Shown: in pieces, positions 11,575 through 23,275 of the stretch
How the letters are laid out: each line of letters opens with the position of its first letter
How positions within the stretch are numbered: the stretch's first letter is position 1
Assembly: GCF_016086655.4 (NCBI RefSeq)
Contig: NC_052136.2
Location: forward strand, 56,970,492-57,034,491
From: Lepeophtheirus salmonis
Taxonomy: Eukaryota; Arthropoda; Copepoda; Siphonostomatoida; Caligidae
Direction: 5' to 3'
DNA: 64,000 nt
Translations under genes and position numbers: made by a program
Notes under the pieces: generated by a model
Told to the model about the DNA's origin: nothing
The model's input: the letters and a program-made list of their open reading frames with translations, nothing else
Database searches by the model: none

Positions 11575-11695
11575 GTAACAGACTTTATTCATTCGGTCCA
11601 ATTCAGTCTTAGGACCGGGTTTATTGTTCCTTAGGACGGTCGATTATTTAGAAATGTCATTTAAAACGTCAGTCCTTGAGACTGGTCCTAAGAAT
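11575..11695. repeat. GGTCCTAAG-type repeat with inverted copies
   Basis: The words cagtcttaggaccgg, ccttaggacggtc and cagtccttgagactggtcct occur within 120 bp, in both orientations. The stretch could fold back on itself. A related word (gggtcctaaga) occurs near 23.73 kb. Confidence 0.4.
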
Positions 11696-11798
11696 TTAAA
11701 AAAAAGTATGGATGGTTTATTAAGCCAAATAGGATATTTATTAAGATTATTGCACATACTTCGCAAAAAATCTTAATGTTTTCTATAATACGAACATA

Positions 11799-12203
11799 CT
11801 ATATTGTTACATAGTTCATTATATTATATAACTGAATAATAAAAAAAGAGACATAACTCAATGCCGTCAAAAAGGATGGATTTTGCCTTTTTTTAAGGAA
11901 TGACAAGTGGAATTGAACTCTGCTGTGGTTTTCAGCCCGACATAAGGACCGACAAAAGACTTCCAACCAATCAGATTGTATATTTCCAAAATATAAGAAG
12001 TTTTCAGAAAATCCTGCATTTAACAAATTTATAGTTAATAAACTAAACGTTCCATAAATACTGAATAACACTCGGCTTAAAGTTTTTACTATTGACAATG
12101 TGCATCTTCTTTGCGAAGCATGCTGTATATGCATTTTGAATTGGAGTGCATTTTGGTGATGTGTTTTTTTCACAAATCTATAGCTATTATCAAAAAAGTT
12201 CAA
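11799..12203 (-). other. Unidentified 134-codon open frame
   Basis: This is the longest open frame in the region that is not part of a recognised gene. It would start at TTG and encodes segments such as HIQHASQRRCTLSIVKTLSR and NIQSDWLEVFCRSLCRAENH. No family was recognised, and there is no strong ATG start. It may be a transposon remnant or a chance ORF; its slightly higher GC in the middle is the only reason to list it. Confidence 0.15.
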
Positions 12204-12734
12204 AAATTTAATTTCAAATATAAATACTTATAAATATTTTACATTCTCTAGCGATAAAATAGAAACGTGTACACATCTTTCCTACGATTGTAATTGGGCA
12301 ATCCATTTGGTAAGAATTAAGAATGTGTTAAGTAAAATTAAAAGAAAAACTACTAAATGTCGACGTCAGAAACTGACTAGTTAGTGGCTACCAATCCGAA
12401 TCTTCCCAGGGCTTTTAAGGTAGGGCCATCATGATTAAAATGCAGGTTATAATATATTCTTGCAGATGTAACAAGAAACCCATACCAACAAATTTGGAAG
12501 GTGTAATTGAGAAAGAACTCGACGTTTTAGCTCATTTTTCCGATCATGGTTGTTAATTCAGAATTGAGATATTTGTATTAAAGAAAAAAAAAATGAAAAA
12601 AACTGTTATTTTTATTTAATTTATCTTATTATTGTTTTTTCTTAACCCCATATTAGATATATGTAGGGATTGTGTTAAATGCAGTTATAATGTTTGTTTT
12701 TGTTTGTCATAATTATAAATAAAGGTACGCCTAT

Positions 12735-13020
12735 ATTTAAAAAAAACATAAATTTTTTTGAAAAATATTTCGAAAATCCATAGCCGTTTTCATAAAGATT
12801 ATTTTAAAAAAAAATTGGGAAAAAATAATTTCAAGTATTAAATTTTTTAAAGAAAATTTTTATAAATTTATAGCTTCTCACTGAAAATTTAATTTTTGGA
12901 AAAAATTGAACATTAAATTTCAAATGTTTATTTTTCTAGTAACAAGCAAAAATTCCTCCATTTTTTTTAGAGGGGCTACAACTCCTCCAGCCCACTTCCT
13001 GAGGATGCCTCTGTGAATAC
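12735..13020 (+). repeat. AT-rich minisatellite with GC-rich cap (locus A)
   Basis: Degenerate units built from ttcaaatattaaatttttt, ggaaaaaa and a ccatagcygttttca word lead into a cap of the form gaggggctacaactcctcca, then gcccacttcctgaggatgcc. The same cap and interior recur at 19.2, 27.8, 42.2, 47.0, 49.6-50.6 and 56.9 kb. Confidence 0.55.
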
Positions 13021-13974
13021 ATTTCCACAAAATGTGTCGTAACATACAAAAAGCAAATAAAATAAAGGGTCATATTTGATAGCTTATATTTTTTCAACTC
13101 TTATATTATAACTAAAACGAAATAATAGACCTTATAATTTGTAAAACTTCATTAGATGTTCCGTATGATGTCTGCAACTTGTACAAATATCATAGAGTGT
13201 TTTGAATTGAAAATCTAAAGTTCAAGTGATGATTCAATTGTTGAAATCCACCAATTGCTGGATAAATCTATGGAGTAATTATTTGCTTTTTAGGACAATT
13301 ATTATTTAATAGGAATTCTATGACACATTATATTTTTGCAAGATCTACATTTTTACTCCGTGTACAAGTTGAGAAATGTCCATTATATTAATTTAAAATA
13401 TAAAAAATTTGTAAAAAACTAAAAAAAAATCAATCTTTTATGTCGGGTATAAACATCTAGATTTCAAATTACCTGTCCCTTTTTTTTTTGTAAACGAAAT
13501 CAAATTATTTCTTTCTTCAATATACCTTAGCAACAAAATGAAAAAAAAAATAGATCAGTAAGTTACATATATAATAAGGGAACAAATAGTTGAACTTATG
13601 AAAATTATGAATGCATAAATTGCATCCAAATGTCAGTGATTCACTTATTTTTGACTATGTCAACTTATCCCGTGAAATTTGAACACAAAGCTTATAATTG
13701 AGTGGCATAGGTCCCTCAAATATTGAGTAGAAAGTATATATCGATGTAAAATAATATTATGGACCTTTCTCCTTTTCTTGATTATCGTTTATCGGTTTTG
13801 TGCTAACTCACCACATAATATGTACTGTGTTCGATGTAAAATTGTGGACTTGACTTGAAATAAATCTCGATTACTTTACGGTGAATACTTTAATTTACCA
13901 GGATGTGTGGTTAAAAGTAAATACTTTTCCGGTTCATAAACAATATAAAAACTTTCCAAAATCAACAGTTGTCA
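13021..13974. other. Intergenic, no gene seen
   Basis: AT-rich sequence with no supported coding or structural element. Confidence 0.4.
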
Positions 13975-14275
13975 TAATGGAGTTCGTAGGGTGCTCCCGG
14001 AGTCTTGTTTTCAAGACTAAAAACGTGTTTGTTTCAGGTCAGAGCCTTGAGATGTCCGCAGTATACGCTGGAAAATCGGGATCCTGTAGTACGTGGATTT
14101 AGATGTAACAGCATGCCAAGGCTCTCAATGTTAGTGGTTTGACTGTGAGGAGGTATTTGAAAGTTTTGGGGAAGCCATCTGATGTCAAACGACATCAGAA
14201 ACTGCTTTCAATAAGTGCTACCGCGCCTTTAGACCCTGATAGGAAGACATGGTGGTATCTAAAGGAAATCTATTT
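13975..14275 (+). pseudogene. Possible transposase DNA-binding fragment
   Basis: The plus strand contains AKALNVSGLTVRRYLKVLGK followed by PSDVKRHQKLLSISATAP, which has the spacing of the helix-turn-helix in Tc1/mariner transposases (AKxLxVSxxTVxRxxK). The preceding ORF (from an ATG near 13977) ends at a stop just before it. No catalytic domain follows. GC content is above the local background. Confidence 0.35.
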
Positions 14276-16440
14276 TTAAAAATATAAATTTTAGGATATA
14301 TCAAAAAAAAGTATGTGATAAAGCCTCACTGTAGAACTTTTTGTGCTTCTTGTAACAGTTTACCACATTTGTTTGCTATCAAAAAGTCCACCATTTTACC
14401 ACTGTAGGTAATTGGAAAAACATTATATGACGTAATTTTTTTAAATATTTAAACATGTTATTGTTTCGTCAAAATTTAATAGTTTTAAAAATTGCTCGAC
14501 AGCATTAAGTTTATTCGAATTCATTAAAATTAATATTGAAAAGGGTAGAGGAGATTAAATACTTTAAAAGACGAAATATTTTGATAAGTTTCTTCCTTCT
14601 CTATTTCACTCTCACACCGAGAGAAAGAAAGTTTTTTATCATTTTTTGAAGATAAAATTATTTCTACGACATTTTTCCCATATTTCATTTATAGGTTTAC
14701 TATTATCTACTCCATATCAAATCCTGTGCCAATGTGAGGATATCCGTTTTTAGATGGTAAAGTCCATTCAACCATATTACATAGAAACATACATACCTAT
14801 GTACTCATCTATAAGAAGACCATTTCATATGTTTTCTACATAAATTAGAATATATTCATTATTACTCTCAACAACAAGAAAGGAAAAAACAATTTATTAA
14901 TCCGGGAAAGCAATTCTACATAGTACATACTACTGCTACAACCAATTTTACAACATTGTTGGAATTAATACTTCCCTTTTTTTCTTTCTTTCTTTAGTTA
15001 TTAAAGATGTTGATTAATTTTTTGGTAAGTATTGATCTCCTATCTACACTACTTATGTAGCACCTATCACATGATATATATATTAAGTAAGTGGGGATTT
15101 ATAAGTACTATTTAACTCTCTGTTAAGGAACTGGGATATTGAGCACCCCAAAAGTGATTCTTATTCCTTTGAATCTACATTTGATTTTCAACTGTTTTAG
15201 CATGTTCTTAAAACATTAAATCTGATTATATGAATTATTTTATTTATGAGGATAATGCCTGGAATAGGATTTATTCCTATATTTAACCATCATTCATCGA
15301 GGTTTTGATAATTTAATTAACTTTGTCGCTTAAAAGTTGATCCTTTGGTTTTTTTTCCTATTAATATCTTGGATTCTTATTATTTTACTGTAAAGGTGTG
15401 TTTACAATACGACATTAGAAGAGATCACGTCCACTTGACTCTTGAAGGTAGAATACTTTTTCTTTTCTATATTCATACATTTTTTTTTTATAATATGACC
15501 TACTCTACCAATTTTTTCCGTATAACTGTATAGTAGTCGATTATATATATGTACAAATGCCACCAACAATCAGTATAATTTTTTTCCCCCAAATTTAAAT
15601 ATTTCATTTTCTTCATTTATAATCATCATACTTGATATCAAGAAGCTTTTATGATATTATAAACTAATATTTAAAAAAAAGGTATATTTAAAATTATGGA
15701 TTTTTGTTCAATTTTGTTTTGATCCCATTTTTATGGGGGTGTACCAGCAAATAGTCAACATTTGGTTAATATTTTTTCCTATTTGAATACCAATTTCATG
15801 ACGTCATCCCTCGTAAAAGGAAGATCGAGGTAATCGAAGAAAAATACTTCTAACTTGATCATCCATCCCATGATCGTAAAAATAAAGCTGCATTCATGAT
15901 GAGTAGAGAATTTTAATATTTTAAAGTGGGATTACTTAAAATATAAAAAATGAAAGAAACAAACTTGGAGATGTATATTGTTTAAATACACCTTTTTTTA
16001 AATATTAGTTAATAATATCCTAGAAGTCTATTTTTTAAATTATACATTGAATATTTTTTTAATAATAAAAGATATGATATTCCTCATCACTTAGTATATA
16101 TGATTAATTTGTAATTTTAATTGACTGCTGAGAGCCGGGCATTTTTCATTTGAAAAGGGAGGAGGGGGGAATAATGAGATATAACTAAGGCTAAATTGAT
16201 GTAATAGGGGCTAAAAAAAAATCCAAATATAGATATCGAGAGGAAAGTTTTTCCCCTCTCTGATTGATGGGTCAGTGATTGACGTTTACGTAAATAAAAG
16301 CCTCATTGCTTAAGTGATATAGATATTTATTTTGTGCCTCCCCCCTGCCCATAATATTTGTATAAACAAAGATTAATCCCCCTCTCTGGTTTTTAAAGAG
16401 CAGACAGTCCTCCCATATTCAGATATCCAGTCTCTTTAAA
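14276..16440. other. Intergenic, no gene seen
   Basis: AT-rich throughout. No ORF with recognisable similarity; short homopolymer and TA tracts only. Confidence 0.4.
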
Positions 16441-16449
16441 ACAAACATT

Positions 16450-17260
16450 TTCTTAACATACATCCATCAAAATCTAAATACTTTGAATTTTAAACTTCAA
16501 GAAGATAGAATTTATTAATTAACAATGAAGTTTCAACAAAAGTAATACTTTAAATAAATATTTTGTCTAAGCTCTCTTAATCATTAATTTTGCCGTCCTT
16601 AGGGGGAATGATAGCTTCCAGGAGGCGGCGGAAGGCCTGTAACCTACTAAGTCATCTGTCATTGCGTCCCAGTGCTGGCTGACAGTGGCATTGAGGACCT
16701 TGGTGTTTGAATTATGGACACTACATGCCTTCCCCTCGCCATGCATCCAAACGATGTAGTTTGGGGGATTGGAAAAAAAGTTCCCCATAGGAAGAGATCG
16801 GTTTCTTTCATTGATGGTTCCATAGAGTTATATTTATCCTACCCAGGCTCTTTCCATACACTTTTTCCATAGCTCTCTGGACAGTCTGGTGTAAAAATCC
16901 AAGATCTCTTGTAAGGCCCCTCATAGACTTGAGGGGATTGTCCTGAGCTGTTTTCTTTTACTCCTATGGCTCCTTTTTCGCCTTAATTACAGAGCCCTGC
17001 TTCCTCTCCAACGTTTTGGACTTGCTGAGGGTTTAAACAGTGGTCCTCCAAACTCCCAACGGCTTGGAGAGCGAGAATTGATATTCAGCGATCACGTGTA
17101 ATTGTCATTTTCTCAACTTGTAGGTAAGTTAGAGAACTCACGTTTGTTTGGTTTTGTAACTAATTGTTTATATTTTTATGTATCGAAATTTGAATTAGCT
17201 TCAATCCCTCAACCTTCATTAATTATTGAATAAGTATTGTTCAGATTTGCGTGAAACACA
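16450..17260 (-). mobile_element. Defective Tc1/mariner-like element, family 1
   Basis: The left edge (catcaaaatctaaatacttt) matches the family-1 terminal region. On the minus strand the transposase is present in two pieces. The N-terminal piece contains KTAQDNPLKSMRGLTRDLGF then LHQTVQRAMEKVYGKSLGR. The C-terminal piece contains NPPNYIVWMHGEGKACSVH, VLNATVSQHWDAMTDD and, after a frameshift, LQAFRRLLEAIIPPKDG before the normal stop. The catalytic core between them is deleted, so it cannot act alone. Confidence 0.65.
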
Positions 17261-17394
17261 CGGTACAAGATGACCCTAAATACTGTTAAATAAATAATCA
17301 CATATAACTTTGCTATTTATATAGTTAATAATCTTTATAGTTTATATTTGGTGTGAAAACTACTGAATATCATATCAAAGAATGCCAAAAAAAA

Positions 17395-17880
17395 AAGTCA
17401 AAGTCGTCTACTTTAGCAAAAATTACAACCTTAAGTCTGTTAGCACAGGCTTCGCAGTAGGCATATCTCATTTCCATGCGGAGGTTACCACAGTCCATAA
17501 TTAAGTAAGCCTTCAGTGCATCTAAATTAGGAGAAGGCTTCTTGCAGACTCTCTACTCCAAAGTGAACCAGATTCTAAAATCCATCGCATTCAAATTTGG
17601 AATGGATGTAGTCTAAAAGTTGTTAATAAAAAGCTAAGGAAATTAGCTTTATACCACTTTTGCATATTATTAGATGTATGAGAGTGTGTACAATCCTGTT
17701 GAAAGGTATAAATATCTTAACTCTGTTGGGAATTGGCACATGGCTCGAGATTTATCCACGCACTCAATGCAATTAAGTTAGTCCTCGTTGGGCACAAAGA
17801 TAAGATTCAGTGTACCAGAACGGCTGATGGTCTGATCACTGACTCTATTTTATTCATCCAATAGATCCTAAAAGGTAAAT
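17395..17880 (-). pseudogene. Decayed mariner-like transposase C-terminal half
   Basis: The minus strand reads TFQQDCTHSHTSNNMQKWYK, the second catalytic Asp block (QQDxAPxHT). Further on are NLNAMDFRIWFTLE (third Asp, PDLNPxDFxIW) and KKPSPNLDALKAYL with the usual C-terminal CEACANRLKVVI. Several stops and a frameshift separate them. This family has F rather than Y after the third Asp and is distinct from family 1. Sequence upstream, to about 17880, is too decayed to read. Confidence 0.55.
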
Positions 17881-19019
17881 CAAACCTTTTATTGACCAAA
17901 AGGTCAATAATTTTGTGAAGTTGAATAGAATATTCATAGAATTTTTTTTAGCATCACTAAAACAGTATTAGGAGGCGTGCGAGACTTCAAAAAACTGAGA
18001 AATTTCTTGCATCTCTTTACTTTCTTATCTTTCGTATTTCAAAAGTGGTCAATGAATGTTTTAAGCAAACATTGTTGACAATTAATCAATAATTATTAAT
18101 TTGAATGAGATCTCTAAATTTATATGAGTTATATCAATTTAATTTGAAGTTATACTGTATTTATAGTCCATCTTGTATATTAAAAGAATAAAAATAATTA
18201 TTCTTTATGAAATTTATCATTATTTAAAAATAATTTGTTAAAATAAACATTGAATAAAATGATCAAAATGAGAGGAGAAATGGAGTTAATTACCATATAG
18301 CTTACCTTTTTTGGCATACTACTAAGCTTGTAGAAGAAATATTCAGATTTGAAAAGACAGTGTTCCACTTTTTGATGGAATTACTCTGATGTTGATTCTC
18401 AATTGTACTCTAAGCCCAGCAAGAGATACAGTTATAAATCCCAAAATCTCTCATTCATGGGCACTCGACTACTGGTAATTACTTCATGCTTAGGAATTAT
18501 ATCGTCAAGAATTTAAAAATAATGATATCATCTTTGGAAAACACAAAACATCCTTCTGATTACAAAACTAGAAAAAATCTTGCAAATGTGTAGGTCATAT
18601 TTTATGGAACTCTAGTGGTGCTAAAGTAACCATACGTTCCCTAAAAGGCAGATGGGGGAAAAGAATCAAATATTCATAAAGTTTTTGGCTATTTTGTTAT
18701 TACTTGAATAAGGAAAAATAGAAATAAAAAGATTATAACCATCTATGTCTGTATATATATCAAATATTAGAACCAGAAAAGATAACAAATAAATCTAACT
18801 ATTACTTGCGTTTACATACAATGACTTCTCCCCCTCCCCTAAAGTAATATTTATTTATGTATAACCTGACGTAAAAGGTAAAGTTTCCTTATTAAAAATA
18901 TATTTATATGTGTAACAACTATAAGGTTTTATATTAACCCTTTTAAACGTAGTGTGTTGTTCTATTGAAAGTTTCAAAAAATATAAACATTGTCTACAAG
19001 TTGTGAATTCTTCGTCTCA
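17881..19019. other. Intergenic, no gene seen
   Basis: AT-rich; no supported gene or repeat. Confidence 0.4.
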
Positions 19020-19265
19020 GAAAAAATATAATTTGCAATTACCGATTTTTTTTCCAAAAAAATTAATTTTCACAATGAATTTTTGAGTTTTTTTGCAAAC
19101 AGCTGTAGATTTTTGGATTTTTTATTTTTTTTTCCAAAAAATTTAAATTTCTTGAGAATAGTTCTAAATATTTGAACATTTAAATTAATTTTTGACTTTT
19201 TTTTACAAAAAAAGTCAAAACTACCCCCCCTCCCCTTCTCCTCCCAAATATAATCTCGCGGACGC
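19020..19265. repeat. AT-rich minisatellite with GC-rich cap (locus B)
   Basis: Units such as ttttttttccaaaaaattta and acagctgtagatttttgga precede a cap ctacccccctccccttctcc, then ctcgcggacgccgcg. Here the units read in the opposite direction to those at 12.8 kb while the cap reads the same way, suggesting an internally inverted or recombined copy. Confidence 0.45.
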
Positions 19266-20111
19266 CGCGCTGTCCCTCCTGATCACACACACGTGGCTAC
19301 ACTCTTTACTTGGATATTGTCTCCTAAAGAACAATGATAGTAGCATTTAAAAACAACAAAATTCACACGGATTAAATGCTTAGAAGTTACAATCCAAAAC
19401 ATAATACACATGTGAAAAGCCTATTGATAATTATCATTTTAAGTACATAAGAATAAGTATAGCCTAGGAACATGTAGACAACCATAACTACAATTATACA
19501 CTATATTTTTTGATATACAATAGAAACAATAATTTATTAAATTAATTAAAATCTCTAATACCATGTTACTAATGAATTTTCTTACTCTGACTCTCTTAGT
19601 TTAAGTAATCGAATGGAAAAACAAAAAAGGTCTACTTCTATTTCTATTAATGAAATATTACCTAATTACATAAAGTAGATATAATTTTGTATTATATTAA
19701 ATTTTCGTGGCTTTTTGGAAGGAATACAAAAAATCCAGTGATTAACATAATTAGCTTTCATAATAATTATCAAATCCCAAAAGCTTACATTATATCAATA
19801 AAAAGATTTGCTGGTATATTTAAAGATTAATCACATAGATACATAAATTAATGATAAGTACATTAGTGTTTCTCCCAGTCAGTTGTAATCTAAATGAAGA
19901 GTGAATAGACACACTATTATATTTTCTAAAACTAATAAAATTTGCGGTCTTTCTCTGATAATTCCATGCAAAACTCTACTTCAAAAAGTAAAGAAATATC
20001 AATCAGACTTCAAAAAGTAATTTGTCTTCAGTTTCATTTCTGGCATTGTTATCGACGTGTTGCATTTGAATCCATGATGTTCTCTATCTAAGTTTATACT
20101 AAAGAATGTTC
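19266..20111. other. Intergenic, no gene seen
   Basis: AT-rich; no supported gene. Confidence 0.4.
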
Positions 20112-20803
20112 ATTTTATTCAAATCATATGTGCATTATATAAACATGCTGAGTCTATCTTGTAGGATTGATTCGCTCCATAGGCCTCCTTAGAGGATACT
20201 TACGGTAATTCAAACAAAATAATCAACATAACATAATAATATTATAAGTTATAACAGTCATACCATGTCATTTTGACATACCACAAATGTTTAACGTAGT
20301 AATCGGATTAATTTTTTACCGGAATATCCTATAACCAGAAACCAAATAAAGAGGAGCAGCATCCTTACAAATTAACAACAAATCACATCCATCTCTCGTT
20401 CGTAATTATACTCCTAGACGAAACATAACAAAGCAGAGAGGCATCATTACAAACAAATAACAAGTAGTTTGTAATTTTAATTTTGAAAGAAGGAACAACG
20501 ACGAGGGGGTAATAGACCTCGTTCCTCTCGGATGAAGGAATCCCTCGAGAAGACAATCCAGTAGAAATGCTAGCTTCAAACAATCTTTTGACACGTTGTT
20601 TGTCTTGGATCCGGAATGTAAGGAGTAGTAGTGATCCGAGCTTTTCATCACACTACAGGTCCCAGGTCAGTAGGTGATAAAGGCGCTCTTATTAGCTTGT
20701 CTTTCACAAACCCATATTCCGCTTCAGATAGTCCAGTTTATTTTATTCAGATCATAGGTATTATATAAACACTCGGAGTCTATATTGCAGGATTGACTCG
20801 CTA
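20112..20803 (+). repeat. Diverged ~65-bp direct repeat flanking ~560 bp
   Basis: The segment 20112-20180 (ttattcaaatcatatgtgc, agtctatcttgtaggattga, ttcgctcc) recurs at 20741-20803 (ttattcagatcatagg, agtctatattgcaggattga, ctcgctac). The sequence between has higher GC than its surroundings and short open frames on the minus strand (for example EASISTGLSSRGIPSSERNE), none recognised. The arrangement looks like a duplicated flank or the ends of an old insertion. Confidence 0.4.
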
Positions 20804-20809
20804 CATATT

Positions 20810-20956
20810 TAATGAACAGCAGTAAAATGAATCTTGAGAGCTCCTTTGTTACAAAAAGTCTTAAGACAGACATTACACTGAACTCGCTTTTTCCCTGTCT
20901 GAGGATTGACATACGAGATCGCAATGTTGTCTCGCATCTTTTTACGTATTTCCTGA
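20810..20956 (-). pseudogene. Isolated C2H2 zinc-finger exon, disco/basonuclin-like
   Basis: Beginning after a strong acceptor (cttcctcctttgtctag) the minus strand encodes EIRKKMRDNIAISYVNPQTG then KKRVQCNVCLKTFCNKGALK and IHFTAVH. The finger is C-x2-C-x12-H-x4-H. The block RVQCNVCLKTFCxKGALKIH closely resembles the paired-finger region of disconnected/basonuclin transcription factors, which in known members continues with LREMHKC. Here a stop follows the second His directly and no GT donor is present. It could be a truncated copy, or an unusual terminal exon. It abuts a transposase fragment on the other strand. Confidence 0.5.
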
Positions 20957-20959
20957 CTA

Positions 20960-21293
20960 GACAAAGGAGGAAGTCATTGCAAAATTGTTTGAAGCCAGCA
21001 ACGATACCAAGAAAATCAATAAAGTCACAAAATATGACATATACTTTGACGTCTGCAAGCGATTGAAGACGTGTAAGGGGCTTTCTCCTGCCTCCTGTTG
21101 TTCACAAAAAGCCAACAATGTGGCTTTCCACATCCCGGCTGGGATCAAGAGGTCCAATAAAGCAAATTCTGGCATCTCAAGGCTGCTCTTGCTCCAATGA
21201 GGTGTATCAGTAGGAGGACAGGGGCCAGGGCTATCAGGAACTACCTTGGCATGGAGCTCTACATCTGGGGAAGGCATCACATTCTTAGCCTAT
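20960..21293 (+). pseudogene. N-terminal fragment of a mariner-like transposase
   Basis: The plus strand reads TKEEVIAKLFEASNDTKKIN then KVTKYDIYFDVCKRLKTCKG and, further on, GIKRSNKANSGISRL. After a frameshift it reads RAIRNYLGMELYIWGRHHIL. This follows the order of the N-terminal DNA-binding region of IS630/mariner transposases (KLFEA..., KRLxTGKGLxR, IKRSIKANPGxSMR, LGMKSYxRxxRHLLT). It stops where the catalytic domain should begin, about 40-50 residues before the first Asp. Confidence 0.55.
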
Positions 21294-22774
21294 GAAAACT
21301 TATATTTAGTTAAGTTAATAAAAAGTATTTACTCCATATCAAATAATATAGAGAACTTTACAGAAGTATAATTGGATAATTATATTATGAAATACGAATT
21401 AGTGTTTCCTTCCACCAAATCCAGTAATACTTGATGATTCACGCTAATTATCCTTGGATAATTTGTTTATTTCTAAAGAATGAAATATTTCACTAAAACG
21501 ATTCACAGCTCCATTTTCAATTTTGAATATAATAATGAAGGTCTACTTGGGGATATTTGTGACTATGATTCATCACTTTTAAATAATAAATAATATTTCA
21601 TTCATGCCTTCAATTAAATTGAATAATATTTAGATATTTTATCATTATTACAGGGGGAAATTATGAAGGTTGCGTGTCTATTATCTATCTTGTGTTAAGT
21701 ATTTTATTGTCTATCACATAGTCAAAACTCATTTGAATTATACATGTTCTTGATGGTTTTTGAAGATTTTTACATTTGGACCACATAATATTGAAAAACT
21801 ATTGATGTTCCAAAAATACATAGTATATGTTAATATGAAATCATAACAACCATAGTTGTTTAAATAATAATCAAAGTTTAGGTCAATTTTTGGTGGAGCA
21901 AATGGTGATGTAGAACAATGCCTTATTACCCGTATGGAACCTTCTCAATTGTGGGTATCGTTTGTCATTGAGCTTTAAGGTGGTTTTTTGGTGGAGTATC
22001 GGGAAAAAAAGCAATGCTTAGCTATGAAGTTATACTCTACAAAATCCCCAAAAAAACAATATGCACAATAGAGAAGGATCCATAAGGCAATAAGGCATAG
22101 TTCTACTTTGCTCGTTACTCTACAAAAATCGACCTGATGTATAATATTCAATAACAATTAGTTAGAGACAAAATAAAATCATCAACAACAACGAATTCAT
22201 AATTTCATTTACACGATAAGCATAAAAAAGTAAAATTATAACACAAAAAAAAAAAAAACCTAAGTGCCTGTACGTAGATTTTTCTATGTGCAAACTTAAT
22301 AACTTCATTTCAATTATTTTTGACAAAAACCCATATTAAAATTGGTAAACAAATATCTTAAGTTAAATCTTATAAACAAAGATATCATGAAAATAAAAAA
22401 ACAGTGAGTAATTATATAAATGGCATTTACGTTGGAAAAGAGTAATGAAAGGTACTGCGTTCATCGATAATTAATTCCTTTTTATTGTCGGAACAAAGAT
22501 ACAAAAACATCTGGAACATGTTTAGAACTTTTTAAGTACTGCTACAAGGACATGCATGGGAAAATACATAATTTTAAATTATTTTGTAACGGATACAGTC
22601 TTTTGTTACAATTTCTTATAAGTTTATTGATAATTCATATTTTTGTATCATCCTAATATTAAAACTAGTTTGAATAAAGTCTCATAAGATGTCAAATCTG
22701 GGGAGTTACCACAAAATGAATCTTGAACAAAAATCAAGAAAATCATTTTATTGCGGAATTTATAGTATTAGCCA
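21294..22774. other. Intergenic, no gene seen
   Basis: AT-rich; no supported gene. Confidence 0.4.
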
Positions 22775-23275
22775 AGGTTGTTTTGGTTCAGGTTCAGCGC
22801 TTCTATCGGTCTCGGTTCTTTCGTTTCAACAGTTTTGGTATCAGTTCATCTTTATTGGTCTCGGTTCTGGAGTTCGGTCTTGGATTTTTTTGACATTTAA
22901 AAAAAGAAGCGTTGTTATAAAATTTGGGTGAAATGGTATTAGATACAAACAGGGAAGCAGCTACCTTATACGCAGAGTACGAAGAAGTTCCAGCAGGGCT
23001 CCCAAAAATAAAGTTGCCTCAGACACTAGTTTTCAAAGTGGGGGCCGTGAGGGATGATTTTAATATTATGAATATATATATTTGTAATTCCGAATTCATT
23101 TTAAAAGTTGTGAAGAAATAATTTGAGAATAATAGTATCGTAGTACTTAGGAAAGAAATAGTAGTTGGTATGGTTGACTTATTTGGCTAACTACCAGATG
23201 ATTTAGAGCCTTTTTTGTTTCTGTTCGGATGAAAGCTTCCAGAACCAGAACAAGAACCGCTTGAACCGTATGACT
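22775..23275. repeat. GGTTC-rich repeats in inverted orientation
   Basis: At about 22780-22880 the plus strand is rich in GGTTC/GGTCTCGGTTC words (ggttttggttcaggttcag, ggtctcggttctggagttcg). At about 23238-23270 the complementary words occur (ccagaaccagaacaagaacc). The two could pair as arms of a degenerate fold-back element of ~500 bp. Short ORFs in between are probably incidental. Confidence 0.35.
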
